Shown in pieces: positions 42,715 through 52,304 of a stretch of DNA of 64,000 bases (its first letter is position 1; every line of letters begins with the position of its first letter). The notes beneath the pieces are model-generated. The model did no database searches and was not told the DNA's origin. It saw nothing but the letters and a program-made list of their open reading frames with translations. A program made the position numbers and the translations under genes. This DNA comes from CAYWMY01 sp046352935 (GTDB lineage: Bacteria; Pseudomonadota; Gammaproteobacteria; Steroidobacterales; Steroidobacteraceae): positions 62,001-126,000 of the forward strand of contig JAXMGR010000005.1 in NCBI GenBank assembly GCA_046352935.1. Reading direction: 5' to 3'.

Positions 42715-44320
42715 CGGCCGACACCCACTCCTTCACCAGTTCCGCCGCCCGCCGCGGGTCCTGCCCGACGAGACTGCGCGCGGCGGCGACCTGCTGATCG
42801 TAGCTTCCAGCTGACGCGGCCACGACAGCGCCACCCCCTACCCCCCCGCCGGTCAGTGTGACGCGGTCGGCACTGACTTCGCCGAGCCCGGCGGCTCCCG
42901 CGGGCACGGGAACAGCCACACGAGTCAGTGACGTCATGAGCGGCCGCAGTACGACGAATGCAAGCAGGACGACGAGCACGGCGCCGATCGCCTGGCGTCC
43001 GACGGTCTTCACGAGGGGATTTTCCCAGATCGGCGCGGCACTGACGGCGTTCTCCTTCGCAGGACTGGCGAAGGACGCATTCAAGACCTCGACACGGTCG
43101 CCGCGCCCGGAATCGAAGCCGACCGCCTCCTTGACGATGGTCGTGAAGCGTGCGAGCTCCTCCTTCGTGTACGCCTTCGGGGCCGCGCCTGCGGCAGGCA
43201 CCCGGTTGTCCAGGATCACGGCGACACTGAGCCGTCGAACCACGCCGACCGGCGATCGCGTGTGGCTGATGACGCGGTCGATCTCGTAGTTCCGCGTCGC
43301 TCTCTGCGCCGTTGCGGCGGGCTGCGCCGGTTGTGGCGCCGGCTGCTGCTGAGCCGCCGGTGGTGCCGGGGAAGTCTGCGGCGGCTGGTTGCTCAATGCC
43401 CCCGGGATTCCCTGCGCAAGATCGCCTGCGAGACGCTGATCGCTACTCGTCTGTTCGCTGCGCACCACCTGCTGTTCCGGATTGAAATCTTCGCTCGTAC
43501 TCTCCGTGGCGGTGAAATCGACGTCAGCAGTCACACCGGCCCGGACTGCGGCGGCACCGACGAGCGGCGACAGCAGGTCCTCGATGCGGCGGCGATAGCG
43601 CTCCTCGATATCGCGCTGGTAGTCGAGTTGCTTCGCACTCGCCGCCATTGCGTCCTCGCTTTCGGGCGACGACAGCAGCGCACCCGCCTGATCGACGACG
43701 GTAACCTGCCTTGCCTCGAGCTCGGGAACGCTGGACGCGACGAGGTGCACGATCGCGGCAACCTGCCCCGAGTCGAGGCGCCTGCCGGGATACAGCTGCA
43801 GCAGCACGGATGCACTCGCCGGGCGTCGGTCGCGAACGAAGACCGACTGCTTCGGCAGGGCGAGATGGACCCTCGCTCCCTGGACGCCCTGCACCCTGGT
43901 GATCGTGCGCGCGAGCTCGGTCTCCAGGGCGATCTGATAACGCGCGGTCTCCATGAACTGGCTGGTACCGAATCCCTGCTCCTGCTGCAGAAGTTCGATG
44001 CCGAGGCCATCGCCCTGTGGCAAGCCTTGCGCCGCGAGCTTGAGGCGCGCTTCGTGCAGTTTGTCGTCCCTGACCAGCACAGCACCGCTGGCCGGATCGA
44101 TGCGGTTCTCGATGCCGGACGCGGTCAGGGCGTCGCGCACCGCGGCCGCGTCACGATCGGACAGCTGGCCGTACAGCGTGGTGTACTGCGTACCCTGAGA
44201 CCAGATCACGAGCCAGACCGCAGCCGCAACTGCGACGGCGACGCCCACCAGCAGCGTCAGCTGGCGAAGCCCCGGGACCGTGTCCAGGACATTGCGGGGA
44301 ACCAGAGCAGCCTCGGCCAT
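42707..44320 (-). CDS. fliF: Flagellar MS-ring protein FliF
   Basis: FliF forms the MS ring on which the basal body is built. The 537 residues have a first membrane helix at about 21-42 (LTLLVGVAVAVAAAVWLVIW), ring-building domains with YQIALETELARTITRVQGV and RVHLALPKQSVFVRD, a Pro/Gln-rich insert near 290-350, a second membrane helix near 440-460, and a C-terminal tail for FliG binding (QQVAAARSLVGQDPRRAAELV). It follows fliE after 43 bases. Confidence 0.96.
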   Translation of the reverse strand: MAEAALVPRNVLDTVPGLRQLTLLVGVAVAVAAAVWLVIWSQGTQYTTLYGQLSDRDAAAVRDALTASGIENRIDPASGAVLVRDDKLHEARLKLAAQGLPQGDGLGIELLQQEQGFGTSQFMETARYQIALETELARTITRVQGVQGARVHLALPKQSVFVRDRRPASASVLLQLYPGRRLDSGQVAAIVHLVASSVPELEARQVTVVDQAGALLSSPESEDAMAASAKQLDYQRDIEERYRRRIEDLLSPLVGAAAVRAGVTADVDFTATESTSEDFNPEQQVVRSEQTSSDQRLAGDLAQGIPGALSNQPPQTSPAPPAAQQQPAPQPAQPAATAQRATRNYEIDRVISHTRSPVGVVRRLSVAVILDNRVPAAGAAPKAYTKEELARFTTIVKEAVGFDSGRGDRVEVLNASFASPAKENAVSAAPIWENPLVKTVGRQAIGAVLVVLLAFVVLRPLMTSLTRVAVPVPAGAAGLGEVSADRVTLTGGGVGGGAVVAASAGSYDQQVAAARSLVGQDPRRAAELVKEWVSADG

Positions 44321-44363
44321 GAATCTGTCACTCTCTCATGAATTCGGATCGGGGACGGTGGCG

Positions 44364-44690
44364 TCACATCGGCATGTTCATGACGTCCTGATACGCAGCG
44401 ACGAGTTTGTTGCGAACCTCCGTCATCGCACGAAAGGCGATGCCGGCTTTCTGCACTTCGAGCATGACGCGCGTGATGTCCACTCCGGACGTACCGGTTT
44501 CGAAAGCGGCCGCCAGCTCCTGGGCGCCGTTCTGCATCCGGTTGACCTCGGCGACCGCACCCTTGACCGCCTGCGCGAAATCGCCCGGCTGAACGGCTTG
44601 TGATTCACCGGCCCGGGGCGCTGTACGCGCTGCCTCGAGCGACATCTGCCGCATCTGCATGAGAAGACGGGTGGCTTCGATCGAGCTCAT
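44364..44690 (-). CDS. fliE: Flagellar MS ring-rod junction protein FliE
   Basis: FliE connects the MS ring to the rod. The 108 residues match the family length, with a helical middle (FAQAVKGAVAEVNRMQNGAQEL) and the conserved end DITRVMLEVQKAGIAFRAMTEVRNKLVAAYQDVMNMPM. It starts five bases after the fleR stop and lacks a strong ribosome binding site, so it may depend on translation of fleR. I found no separate sigma54 promoter in front of it, unlike the situation described in Pseudomonas. Confidence 0.95.
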   Translation of the reverse strand: MSSIEATRLLMQMRQMSLEAARTAPRAGESQAVQPGDFAQAVKGAVAEVNRMQNGAQELAAAFETGTSGVDITRVMLEVQKAGIAFRAMTEVRNKLVAAYQDVMNMPM

Positions 44691-44695
44691 GGAAA

Positions 44696-46065
<1,370 letters not shown>

Positions 46066-46066
<1 letters not shown>

Positions 46067-47235
46067 CAACCAGCCTCCCGCAGGGACGGCGTATCGGCCC
46101 CGGCTGGCACCGGCAGCCTCAGCACGAACAGGGCACCGCTGTCACTGGGCTCGCAGATCAGAGCCCCCCCGTGAGCCATCGCCACTCCACGCGCGACGGC
46201 AAGACCCAGGCCCGTGCCTCCGGCACGGGCGCTGTAGAACGGCTCGAAGATGCGCTCACGGTCTTCCGGAGCAACCCCGGGCCCGTTATCCACAACTCGA
46301 AATTCCACGAAGCCGTCGAGACTGCGCGATGCATCGATCGCGACGACCGCGCCGGGGCCGATGACTCCCAATGCGTTCTCGACCAGATTGACGAGCGCTC
46401 CGCACAAGGCGTCACGGTTCCCGCGGGCCACGAGCCCGGGCTCCCCCACACGCAGCGTCAACCGGCCGCCCGTTGCCAGTCGCGCGGCGAGCGACTGGGC
46501 TACGTCCTCCAGCATGCCCGCGACCGGCAACTCGGTCACGGCGCCACCACCACCGCGCGCGAACCCGAGCATGTCAGAGATCAACGCCTCGAGACTCCGC
46601 AGCCGCGAGACGATGCGGTCGGCCAGGAGGATGCTTCGGGCAGCGGGCGCGTCGTGCAGCTGGGTTGCGTACAGCATCGCGGCTGCGAGCGGAGTGCGAA
46701 GCTGGTGCGCCAGTTTCGCAGCCAGTTCGCCGAGGACGGCCAGCCGCTCGCGTCGCGCCGCGATTTCGCGGACCAGATGTGACTCCGTCACATCCGTGAT
46801 CAGCACGATGGATCCCGGCTCGGAGCCCAGTGGCCGCTCCGACACAGACACTCTGCGGCCGCTCGCGAGCGCGATGTCCCCCCCGTAGGGAGACGCATTC
46901 GGCATGACGCGCAGCCGGACCTGCGCCCAGCAGTCGCCCTTGAGGGGATCGCCGAGCATGGCGGCTGCAGCCGGATTCGCCTCGCAGATGACGCCGCTCG
47001 CATCGAGGATCAGCACCCCTCCGGGGAGGACCTCGAGCAGACGCCCCATGCGGGCCGCGAGCCGCTCGCGGGCCTCGAGTTCGGCGACGCGGGCGCGCTC
47101 CGTGGAGCCGAGCTCCACGGAGAGGCGCGCAACCTGCGATTCGAGGGCGCGATAAGAAGCCTCGAGTGACGCGGACAGCTCCGCGAAACTTTGGAATGCA
47201 CGATGCAGCGCCTGCGAGTCGTTTGCCGTAGCCAT
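46066..47235 (-). CDS. fleS: Two-component sensor kinase FleS
   Basis: FleS is a soluble histidine kinase that phosphorylates FleR. No membrane segment is visible. The order is an N-terminal coiled coil, a PAS-like domain (LLEVLPGGVLILDASGVICEANPAA), a HisKA segment with the phospho-His in KLAHQLRTPLAAAML, and an ATPase domain with NLVENAL, DNGPGV and GGTGLGLAVARG. The open frame begins at 47271, but a sigma54-type promoter (GG/GC at 47281-47268) puts the mRNA start near 47256, so only the ATGs at 47241 and 47235 are likely. I take 47235, with GGA five bases upstream (389 residues). It is cotranscribed with fleR. Confidence 0.9.
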
Positions 47236-47267
47236 GGTCATCCGGTGAGGACCCATGGGCATATTCA

Positions 47268-47281
47268 GCAATAAGCGTGCC
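47268..47281 (-). promoter_or_regulatory. Sigma54-type promoter of fleS-fleR
   Basis: The minus strand reads CCGGCACGCTTATTGCTGAA. GG (47281-47280) and GC (47269-47268) are ten bases apart, and both half-sites, GGCACG and TTGCT, match the consensus apart from the first T of TGGCACG. It lies in the fleQ-fleS spacer; in Pseudomonas this operon depends on FleQ and sigma54. Confidence 0.85.
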
Positions 47282-47375
47282 GGGAACGCAGAATCTCGGT
47301 CAATCAGTCACTTGGGAAGAGACCGGGCAGGTCACGCGACGGAGCCGTCAAATTTCCGGCGCCGATGAACAGATG

Positions 47376-48734
47376 TCAGGCGACCTGGGTTTCCACGCGG
47401 TACTTGCGGAGCTTTTCGACGAGGGTGGTTCGCTGCATCCGCAGCAGGCGCGCGGCTTCCGCGACAGTGCCATTGGAGCGTTGCAATGCCTCGCGGATCA
47501 GCCCCAGTTCGAGCTGAGCGAGATGGTCCTTCAGGTCGAGCCCCTCCGCCGGCAGGCCGCCGCAGGGATCACTATCGGTATCGTCCGCCGGAGCAATTGC
47601 GACATGAGTCCGGTAGCGCTCCGGCAGATCATCGACGTCGACCTCACGACCAGCGTGCAGGATCACCAGACGCTCCAGAAGGTTTCCCAGTTCGCGGACA
47701 TTGCCGGGCCAGCGGTACCCCGACAGGACGCGCAACGCACCCGAGGTGAGCGTCACTCGTTGCGCAGTGCGCGCCGCGATGCCCGCGAGGAGTTCGTCAC
47801 ACAGCTCCGGCAGGTCATCGATGCGGTCCCTGAGCGGCGGCATCACCACCGGAAACACGTTGAGCCGGTAGTAGAGGTCCTCGCGGAACCGGCCATCGCT
47901 GATGGCGGCTTCGAGGTCTCGATGTGTCGCCGCTATGACACGCACGTTGCAGTTGATGGGTTTGTTGCTGCCGACACGCTCGAAGCATCGCTCCTGCAGG
48001 ACCCGCAGCAGCTTCACCTGCATCGCATGCGGCATGTCGCCGATCTCATCCAGGAACAGTGTGCCGCCTTCGGCGAACTCGAAGCGCCCGAGGCGCGCCG
48101 TGATCGCCCCCGTAAACGCGCCCTTCTCGTGACCGAACAATTCACTCTCGAGCAGCTCGGGCGGGATCGCCCCGCAGTTCACGGGGACGAACGGCTTGTG
48201 AGCACGCGGCGAGATCTCGTGGATATGGCGGGCCGCCATCTCCTTGCCAGTGCCGGACTCACCGAGGATCAGGACGCCGGTATCGAATCTGGAGACCTGG
48301 TCCATGAGTCGCTGGACCTGACGGATCGCCGGCGACGATCCACCCGGCCGGAAGCGGCCCGGCGCGTCCGGCTGCGAGCGGATGCTGCGCGCCTCCCGCA
48401 GCACTGCCGAAAGCTGGGGATAACGAATGGGCAGCTCGAGCTGCAGTCGCACGGCATGCGGATCGTCGGGCTCGTGGCATGGTGAATCGACACAGACCAA
48501 GGGCATCTGCACGTCGTACTCGCGCAGACGAGCCAGCAGTTCACGCATCGCGCCCCGTGAGCCGGACTGGCCGATCATTATGGCCACCCAGTCCAGCTGG
48601 GACGGGGACGGCCAGGTCATCTCGGTCGCATCTGGAACGACGATCGGCTGATAGTCGAGGAAGCGCAGCAACGCCTCCCATTTCGCAGCCTGGATCGAAT
48701 CCGGTTCGATGACGACGACTTTGGCGCCGGTCAC
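47376..48734 (-). CDS. fleQ: Flagellar master activator FleQ
   Basis: FleQ is the sigma54 enhancer-binding protein at the top of the flagellar hierarchy. The 452 residues contain an N-terminal receiver-like domain without the usual acidic pocket (1-120), an AAA+ domain with GESGTGKE at 158-165, GAFTGA at 205-210 and TLFLDE at 225-230, and a C-terminal DNA-binding helix-turn-helix (AEAARLLRMQRTTLVEKLRKY) close to Pseudomonas FleQ. The linker that carries LFRS in P. aeruginosa, part of its c-di-GMP pocket, reads RFRP here (127-130). Start is GTG with GGGG upstream. FleN, its antagonist, is encoded at 27193-28056. Confidence 0.95.
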   Translation of the reverse strand: MTGAKVVVIEPDSIQAAKWEALLRFLDYQPIVVPDATEMTWPSPSQLDWVAIMIGQSGSRGAMRELLARLREYDVQMPLVCVDSPCHEPDDPHAVRLQLELPIRYPQLSAVLREARSIRSQPDAPGRFRPGGSSPAIRQVQRLMDQVSRFDTGVLILGESGTGKEMAARHIHEISPRAHKPFVPVNCGAIPPELLESELFGHEKGAFTGAITARLGRFEFAEGGTLFLDEIGDMPHAMQVKLLRVLQERCFERVGSNKPINCNVRVIAATHRDLEAAISDGRFREDLYYRLNVFPVVMPPLRDRIDDLPELCDELLAGIAARTAQRVTLTSGALRVLSGYRWPGNVRELGNLLERLVILHAGREVDVDDLPERYRTHVAIAPADDTDSDPCGGLPAEGLDLKDHLAQLELGLIREALQRSNGTVAEAARLLRMQRTTLVEKLRKYRVETQVA

Positions 48735-48944
48735 ATTTGCCCCATGGTCCGCTTCTTGCGGCCCTCGGTCTGAATTTAGGTCTGGCAGCTAACGAATTGA
48801 CTTTTCTTGCGTCAGACTTTGTTGCTGCGCATCGTATTGAAGCGGCGACGCGAACCGGCATCATCCGATGCCGAATTATGTATTAAGGCATTCCCTGAGC
48901 GATGGCACAGGGAAAGGCAGGAATCGCGATTGGTCTGCCGGATT
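48735..48944. promoter_or_regulatory. fleQ upstream region with two hairpins
   Basis: The 210 bases are AT-richer than the surroundings. TTCCCTG (48891-48897) with CAGGGAA (48908-48914), followed on the minus strand by TGCCTTAATACATAATT, may terminate the fliD operon. A second stem, CGGCATC/GATGCCG, is at 48856-48873. The minus-strand CATAAT within that tail is a possible -10 for fleQ, but no good -35 accompanies it. A GTCAAT half-site occurs at 48796-48801. Confidence 0.45.
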
Positions 48945-49529
48945 TCAGGCGTGAGCCGTTCCCGCCGACTGAGTCCGGGAACCGGCGATCTGGCGCCGGT
49001 GATGCCGGAATATGAGCTTTTCGAGGAGATCCGTGACGGCCGGCGCGACGCCCTGCCACATGATTCGTGACAAGGTCCGGTTGCCTTCCAGACGCGGCAG
49101 GCACGCCACACCCATGAACTCCAGCGGCTGCGGGAATGCCGGATTGATGTACAGCAGGACATGCACCGCGGATCCTGCGACCGGATCGGTACCGCTCGCC
49201 GGCCACTCCATACCGCGGGCGTACAGACTAACCGGGGACGCGGGCGGAAGCGCCGCATTGCGCGCGAGTATCTGCGCGACGAGTTGCAGCAGAACGTCGA
49301 CCTTGAACTCGAGCCGGTGCAGTTCAGCGAGAATGGCGGCGTTCTCGTCGGCCGGGTCAGGACTTCGGCGGGAATCACCGAGCGATGCATCGGCGATCAG
49401 CATCTGCATGTTCTGCGCATCGAGCCGCAGCAGGGTCGGAGTTTCGGGCAGCACCGACAGGATCTCCAGCGACCACGCCATGTCTTCGGTGAAGCTGAGG
49501 CCATCGAAAGCCTGTGCATCCATACCCAT
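48945..49529 (-). CDS. PilZ-like protein (atypical), probable c-di-GMP receptor
   Basis: This 194-residue protein has no signal peptide or membrane segment. After an acidic N-terminal part (residues about 1-60) comes a heptad-like helix (ILAELHRLEFKVDVLLQLVAQIL), then a beta-rich part with PPASPVSLYARGMEW, VHVLLYINPAFPQPLEFMGVA and a Leu-rich C-terminal helix. This layout resembles the atypical tetrameric PilZ proteins of Xanthomonas (long helix, then a degenerate PilZ barrel). The classical RxxxR and D/NxSxxG motifs are not evident, so c-di-GMP binding is not shown. It is the last gene of the fliD-fliS-fliT unit, just before fleQ. An alternative start is two codons later. Confidence 0.55.
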   Translation of the reverse strand: MGMDAQAFDGLSFTEDMAWSLEILSVLPETPTLLRLDAQNMQMLIADASLGDSRRSPDPADENAAILAELHRLEFKVDVLLQLVAQILARNAALPPASPVSLYARGMEWPASGTDPVAGSAVHVLLYINPAFPQPLEFMGVACLPRLEGNRTLSRIMWQGVAPAVTDLLEKLIFRHHRRQIAGSRTQSAGTAHA

Positions 49530-49535
49530 GACGGA

Positions 49536-49853
49536 TCAGATGGCGCTTCCGTAGGCACGCACTGCGCGTCGGCCGACGTTGAGCGTATCCGCATCGCGCT
49601 GGACGGAGCGCTGCTGGTGCTCCGCCAGCCCGATCAGCGCATCGTTGGACGCTATGAGTTCGCGCATCACACCGAGGACACGCGTCAGGTCGGCCGCAGC
49701 CGGGCGCTCGGCAAAGAACGTCTCGAGGAGCCGCCGGCGTTCCCCCTCCAGAACTGCCGCCTGGCCCCAGTCTCCCGCCTCCATGCGCACACGGAGTTCT
49801 CGAGTCACTTCGAGAGCCTGATCCAGCGCATCGTGCGGCCGCATCGTGCTCAT
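49536..49853 (-). CDS. FliT-like flagellar chaperone
   Basis: This 105-residue, mainly helical, charged protein has an N-terminal helix (ALDQALEVTRELRVRMEAGDWGQAAVLEGERRRLL) resembling FliT, the chaperone for the cap protein FliD. The C-terminus ends RRAVRAYGSAI. The start overlaps the fliS stop by four bases (ATGA). Position fliD-fliS-fliT is the standard one. FliT proteins diverge greatly, so the call depends mostly on position and helix pattern. Confidence 0.7.
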   Translation of the reverse strand: MSTMRPHDALDQALEVTRELRVRMEAGDWGQAAVLEGERRRLLETFFAERPAAADLTRVLGVMRELIASNDALIGLAEHQQRSVQRDADTLNVGRRAVRAYGSAI

Positions 49854-50257
49854 GGCCCGGTGCCCCTGGTCGACCCGGAGATGGCATCCCAGCCGGCCTT
49901 GACATCGCGCAGCAGCGCCTGGACTTCGCCGATCATCGCGGCGTCACTGTGGATGTTGGCCTCGGTGAGGCGGCGAATCGAATACTCGTAGAGCCGCCGC
50001 AGATTGACGGCAAGAGCGCCGCCCTTCTCCATGTCCAGTGACGCGTTGAGCTCGTCGATGACGGCCAAGGCGCGTGACAGAGCCTCACCCTTCTCGGCGA
50101 CCCGGCCACGATCGATGTGCCCGCGCGCAGCGGCCAGACGATCGATCACGTTTTCCAGCATCAACTGCACGAGACGGTGAGGCGACGCTGCCGCGACCTG
50201 CGCACTCGCGCCGGTCGTGCGGTAAGCATTCATTGCGGACTGGTGCGAATAGCTCAT
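49850..50257 (-). CDS. fliS: Flagellin chaperone FliS
   Basis: FliS binds the C-terminal end of flagellin and keeps it from polymerising before export. The 135 residues contain the hallmark AMNAYRTTG start, SPHRLVQLMLENVIDRLAAARGHI and MEKGGALAVNLRRLYEYSIRRLTEAN. It begins 21 bases after fliD and overlaps the FliT-like gene. Confidence 0.96.
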   Translation of the reverse strand: MSYSHQSAMNAYRTTGASAQVAAASPHRLVQLMLENVIDRLAAARGHIDRGRVAEKGEALSRALAVIDELNASLDMEKGGALAVNLRRLYEYSIRRLTEANIHSDAAMIGEVQALLRDVKAGWDAISGSTRGTGP

Positions 50258-50278
50258 GGGAATCCATCCATGCGTTGT

Positions 50279-51658
50279 TTACTTGCTGCTGGTCGAGAGC
50301 GACGCGAGCTGGCTTGACAGGTAGTTGCCGGTGTTGCGCATCTGCGCGACGAGGATGTCCAGCGAGGTGAACTGCCGCCTGAGCCGCGCCTCCACCCGGG
50401 TGAGGCGATCGGCCAGTGCCTCCCGTGCGTCGCCCAGATCGCTGATGCTGGCCTGCAGGCCCTTCGTCCGCGCATCGATCAGTCCTCCTGCATCGACATA
50501 CGTGTCCAGCAATGAATCGAGCCGCACGGCGAGGCCGCTCTCCGTGGCGGCGAACGCCTTGCCGACGTCGTCGAAGCGCGTGTCGAATGCCGAGTTCAGC
50601 TTCGCGGAGTCCAGTTTCAGGGTGCCGTCGAGCGCGAACGTGATGCCCATGTCCGAGAGCGCGCCGAAGCTCGACTGCCCGCCCAGCGGTGCGCTCGCCT
50701 CCCGGCGCAGTGACGACATAAAATCACGAAGGGTGGAATCGCCAACCAGCGGTCCGCCCGCCTTGGTTGCTGCGTCGTACTTACCCAGACCGCGCAGCGA
50801 TGTGATCAGTGAGTTGTATGCCTTGACGGCTTCATCGACCGACTTCCTCGCGGCTTCGCGATCGTAGGCGACGCCGAGAGATGTCGTCGAACCGGGGGCC
50901 GACTCCGTGAAGACCGTGATCTCGACCCCGGTAACGACGTCTGCGAAGACGTTGGTCGAACTCACCGCCTCGATGCCGTCGATGAGGATTCTGGCGTCGC
51001 TCGCTGCCTGCGTCTCCGTGAGAGCCGTCGCGACGCCAGGATCGTAGACGAGTTGCGCGAGCCCCCCGTCACCACCGGACTGCGTCACCCGGATGGTCTC
51101 TGCGGCTCCAGTATCCGTGCCCGTCAATACGAGGCGGGACCCAAGGGTACCCGTCACGATGGTCGCCGTTACACCCGGGTTGTTCGATGCGTTGTTGATC
51201 GCATCGCGGATTCCGGCGAGGGTCTTGTTCGAATCATCGATGGTCAGCGCCATTGCGGTGCCACCGACCGCTATCGTCAGCGTCCCGGTCCCGATCGCTG
51301 CCGACGTACCTGAGAAGTCGATCGATTGGAGCTTGTGGGCCAGGGCGAGATCGACGACCTCGACTGCGTAGCTCCCCGGCACCGATGCCGGGCTGGCAGC
51401 CGCAGCAAAGATCGACTCGTCGCCGACGGTGACCTTGCGTCCCTGGAACTTGGCGACATCGGTGAGCCCGGCGAGCGCCGTGCGCAACTGATCGGCAGCA
51501 CTGCGGAAGGCCCCGAAGGCCGACAGCCGTGTCTGCAGTCTCGTCTCCTTGAGATCCAGCGCCGCCTGTTTCGGCGCGCCTTCGGCCTGAACGAGCTTGG
51601 TCACCAGGCCGTCGATGTCGAGACCGGAACCGACCCCCGATGCGATGACGGTACCCAT
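50279..51658 (-). CDS. fliD: Flagellar cap protein FliD
   Basis: FliD caps the growing filament and inserts flagellin. The 459 residues begin MGTVIASGVGSGLDIDGLVTKLV, the conserved N-terminus, and end with a long heptad region (GLIDARTKGLQASISDLGDAREALADRLTRVEARLRRQFTSLD), also typical. The ATG at 51658 follows AGGAGAGCC; 22 further in-frame upstream codons overlap the promoter region and were dropped. A sigma54-type promoter is 35 bases upstream. Confidence 0.96.
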   Translation of the reverse strand: MGTVIASGVGSGLDIDGLVTKLVQAEGAPKQAALDLKETRLQTRLSAFGAFRSAADQLRTALAGLTDVAKFQGRKVTVGDESIFAAAASPASVPGSYAVEVVDLALAHKLQSIDFSGTSAAIGTGTLTIAVGGTAMALTIDDSNKTLAGIRDAINNASNNPGVTATIVTGTLGSRLVLTGTDTGAAETIRVTQSGGDGGLAQLVYDPGVATALTETQAASDARILIDGIEAVSSTNVFADVVTGVEITVFTESAPGSTTSLGVAYDREAARKSVDEAVKAYNSLITSLRGLGKYDAATKAGGPLVGDSTLRDFMSSLRREASAPLGGQSSFGALSDMGITFALDGTLKLDSAKLNSAFDTRFDDVGKAFAATESGLAVRLDSLLDTYVDAGGLIDARTKGLQASISDLGDAREALADRLTRVEARLRRQFTSLDILVAQMRNTGNYLSSQLASLSTSSK

Positions 51659-51692
51659 GGCTCTCCTTGAATGCCTCGCGTCATTATCCAGA

Positions 51693-51706
51693 GCAAGATC
51701 CGTACC
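51693..51706 (-). promoter_or_regulatory. Sigma54-type promoter of fliD operon
   Basis: The minus strand reads CTGGTACGGATCTTGCTC. GG (51706-51705) and GC (51694-51693) are ten bases apart, with TGGTACG and TTGCT close to the consensus TGGCACG and TTGCW. The expected mRNA start near 51681 gives a 23-base leader. It would drive fliD-fliS-fliT-like-PilZ-like. Confidence 0.8.
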
Positions 51707-51752
51707 AGTCAGAACGTCGAGCACGCTCCCGAACGGATGATGGATCCGGACC

Positions 51753-52145
51753 TCAGACGCGAAGGTCGATCAGGGCGCCCGGCTGTCCGGCCGCACGCAT
51801 GCGTTCGGCGAGCGCCAGCAGTTCATCCGATGGAATCTGCCGAATCACGTCGCCGTTCGCTGCATCCACGACGGTGATCACAGTGCGTCCGGAGCTGTCG
51901 TCGTAGCGGAACTGAAGGTGACGCGCGCTCTGCCGCAGGAACTCGTTGAGTTTCTCGACCATGCGCGAGAGATCGGGCGGCTCGGGCAGCTCGATCCTGG
52001 CCGACTCCGCGCGCGGCCTCCCCTTGCCGTTGTTGAGCGGCAAGGCGTTGCCGTCCACGGCGCCCGCCGCCATCGCTGCCGGCTGGGCACGCCTCGGAGC
52101 CGCCCCGGTATCGGGCGCGACGCGGGACAGTACCTCGTTGGACAT
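51753..52145 (-). CDS. flaG: Flagellar protein FlaG
   Basis: FlaG is a small protein linked to filament length and stability; its mechanism is unclear. The 130 residues have a variable, Ala/Pro-rich N-terminal half and a conserved C-terminal half with EKLNEFLRQSARHLQFRYDDSSGRTVITVVDAANGDVIRQIPSDELLALAERM, characteristic of the FlaG family. It lies 159 bases after fliC, beyond a strong hairpin. No promoter of its own was recognised. Confidence 0.93.
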   Translation of the reverse strand: MSNEVLSRVAPDTGAAPRRAQPAAMAAGAVDGNALPLNNGKGRPRAESARIELPEPPDLSRMVEKLNEFLRQSARHLQFRYDDSSGRTVITVVDAANGDVIRQIPSDELLALAERMRAAGQPGALIDLRV

Positions 52146-52249
52146 GATGCTCTACCGACAACCCGGACTGCGCCGCGCTCATCGCGGTCCAGCCCTCCTG
52201 GAGTCCAGAGCCCTGCGGTCCACTCGCGGGCCAGATCCCTCTCGCGGAT

Positions 52250-52279
52250 CGGGTCCCGCGCCTCACGGCGCGGGACCCG
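52250..52279 (-). terminator. Strong hairpin after fliC
   Basis: CGGGTCCCGCGCC (52250-52262) and GGCGCGGGACCCG (52267-52279) form a perfect 13-bp stem with loop TCAC, starting 25 bases after the fliC stop. On the minus strand the following bases are ATCCGCGAG, so a T-run is missing. It is a likely transcription end or RNA-stabilising structure for abundant flagellin mRNA. Confidence 0.7.
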
Positions 52280-52304
52280 CGACTGCCTGGTCCTCGGTCA
52301 TCCT

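Noticed and set aside
52179..52192. GG-N10-GC spacing upstream of flaG as a sigma54 promoter
   Set aside because: The GGACCGC and GAGC halves do not resemble TGGCACG and TTGC; spacing alone occurs often in GC-rich DNA.
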